Shown: positions 39,260 through 39,451 of the stretch, piece after piece
How the letters are laid out: the number at the start of each line of letters is the position of its first letter
How positions within the stretch are numbered: position 1 is the first letter of the stretch
NCBI RefSeq assembly: GCF_016680995.1
Contig: NZ_JAEQMG010000180.1
Coordinates: 1 to 39,451 of the forward strand
Reading direction: 5' to 3'
DNA: 39,451 nt
DNA from: Ruminococcus difficilis
Lineage (GTDB): Bacteria; Bacillota_A; Clostridia; Oscillospirales; Acutalibacteraceae
Made by a program: the position numbers and the translations under genes
The notes under the pieces: model-generated
The model's database searches: none
Told to the model about the DNA's origin: nothing
What the model saw: the letters and a program-made list of their open reading frames with translations, nothing else

Positions 39260-39451
39260 TCATTCATTCGCTCACAGGTTACCTCGTCTTAGGAGCGCCC
39301 AGCGGGCGACAGGAGAGGATCAACGCTCTCGCTGTTATGTAGTGACATTTGTCAAGAGGGAAAGCGCAATTTATTTCACAACTATTTTGTTTTTTGAGAA
39401 CATCTCAAAAGAGTTTTAGAAAAACAGTCATCGGCATTGGCCACTCTGTTA

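Overview
The window looks like a chromosomal segment of a gut-type Clostridia in the Ruminococcus/Oscillospiraceae range. The evidence is moderate-to-high GC coding sequence with strong Shine-Dalgarno sites and consensus sigma-A promoters, a dockerin-bearing secreted protein, a GGGtGRT-family gene, a GPH sugar symporter with a GH36 alpha-galactosidase, and intergenic regions crowded with short palindromic repeats. The species cannot be named from the sequence alone. No rRNA, intact tRNA or CRISPR array was seen.

Layout. 1-560: repeats and a terminator from an upstream gene. 564-6844 (minus strand): a likely galactoside unit with a GT-B-like protein, a GPH symporter, a membrane protein and a GH36 alpha-galactosidase. 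7089-8222: bioY-mntP. 8264-10378 (minus): a zinc-ribbon transmembrane Ser/Thr kinase. 10703-14255: a teichoic-acid-like operon (nucleotidyltransferase, extended SDR, TagF-like polymerase), followed by a lipoprotein. 15279-18169: a divergent lipid-type locus with a serine-palmitoyltransferase-like synthase overlapping an SDR reductase, facing an acyl-ACP thioesterase. 18308-19222: a FliB-like protein. 19377-21549: a promoter, glycine riboswitch, terminator and AGCS symporter, with repeats lodged in the leader. 21818-24642: DegV, a YbeY-like protein lacking two metal ligands, and a TM1586-type nitroreductase. 24911-27796: an ECF sigma factor, its probable anti-sigma factor and a dockerin protein. 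28634-30339: a NifU-like scaffold with GGGtGRT. 30488-30992: a BrnT/BrnA-type toxin-antitoxin pair. 31123-31569: a C-GCAxxG-C-C protein, followed by a small ORF and a structured element. 32043-34030 (minus): a low-complexity membrane protein, a 287-bp tandem duplication and a zinc-ribbon protein. 34260-35412: BrkB/YihY and a small conserved protein. 36143-38770: a lipoprotein, a VanX/DdpX-type dipeptidase and an EamA transporter. 38828-39260: remnants of a mobile element, namely a large serine recombinase C-terminus, an inverted repeat and a possible tRNA 3' end.

The most interesting points are the synthase/SDR/thioesterase lipid locus in a Firmicute-like genome, the NifU-like/GGGtGRT pair of unknown function, the YbeY paralogue with a broken metal site, a BrnT toxin that appears leaderless with an operator inside its promoter, and two repeat families. 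The repeat arms change together to keep pairing, and empty and filled versions show one family inserted in the other.
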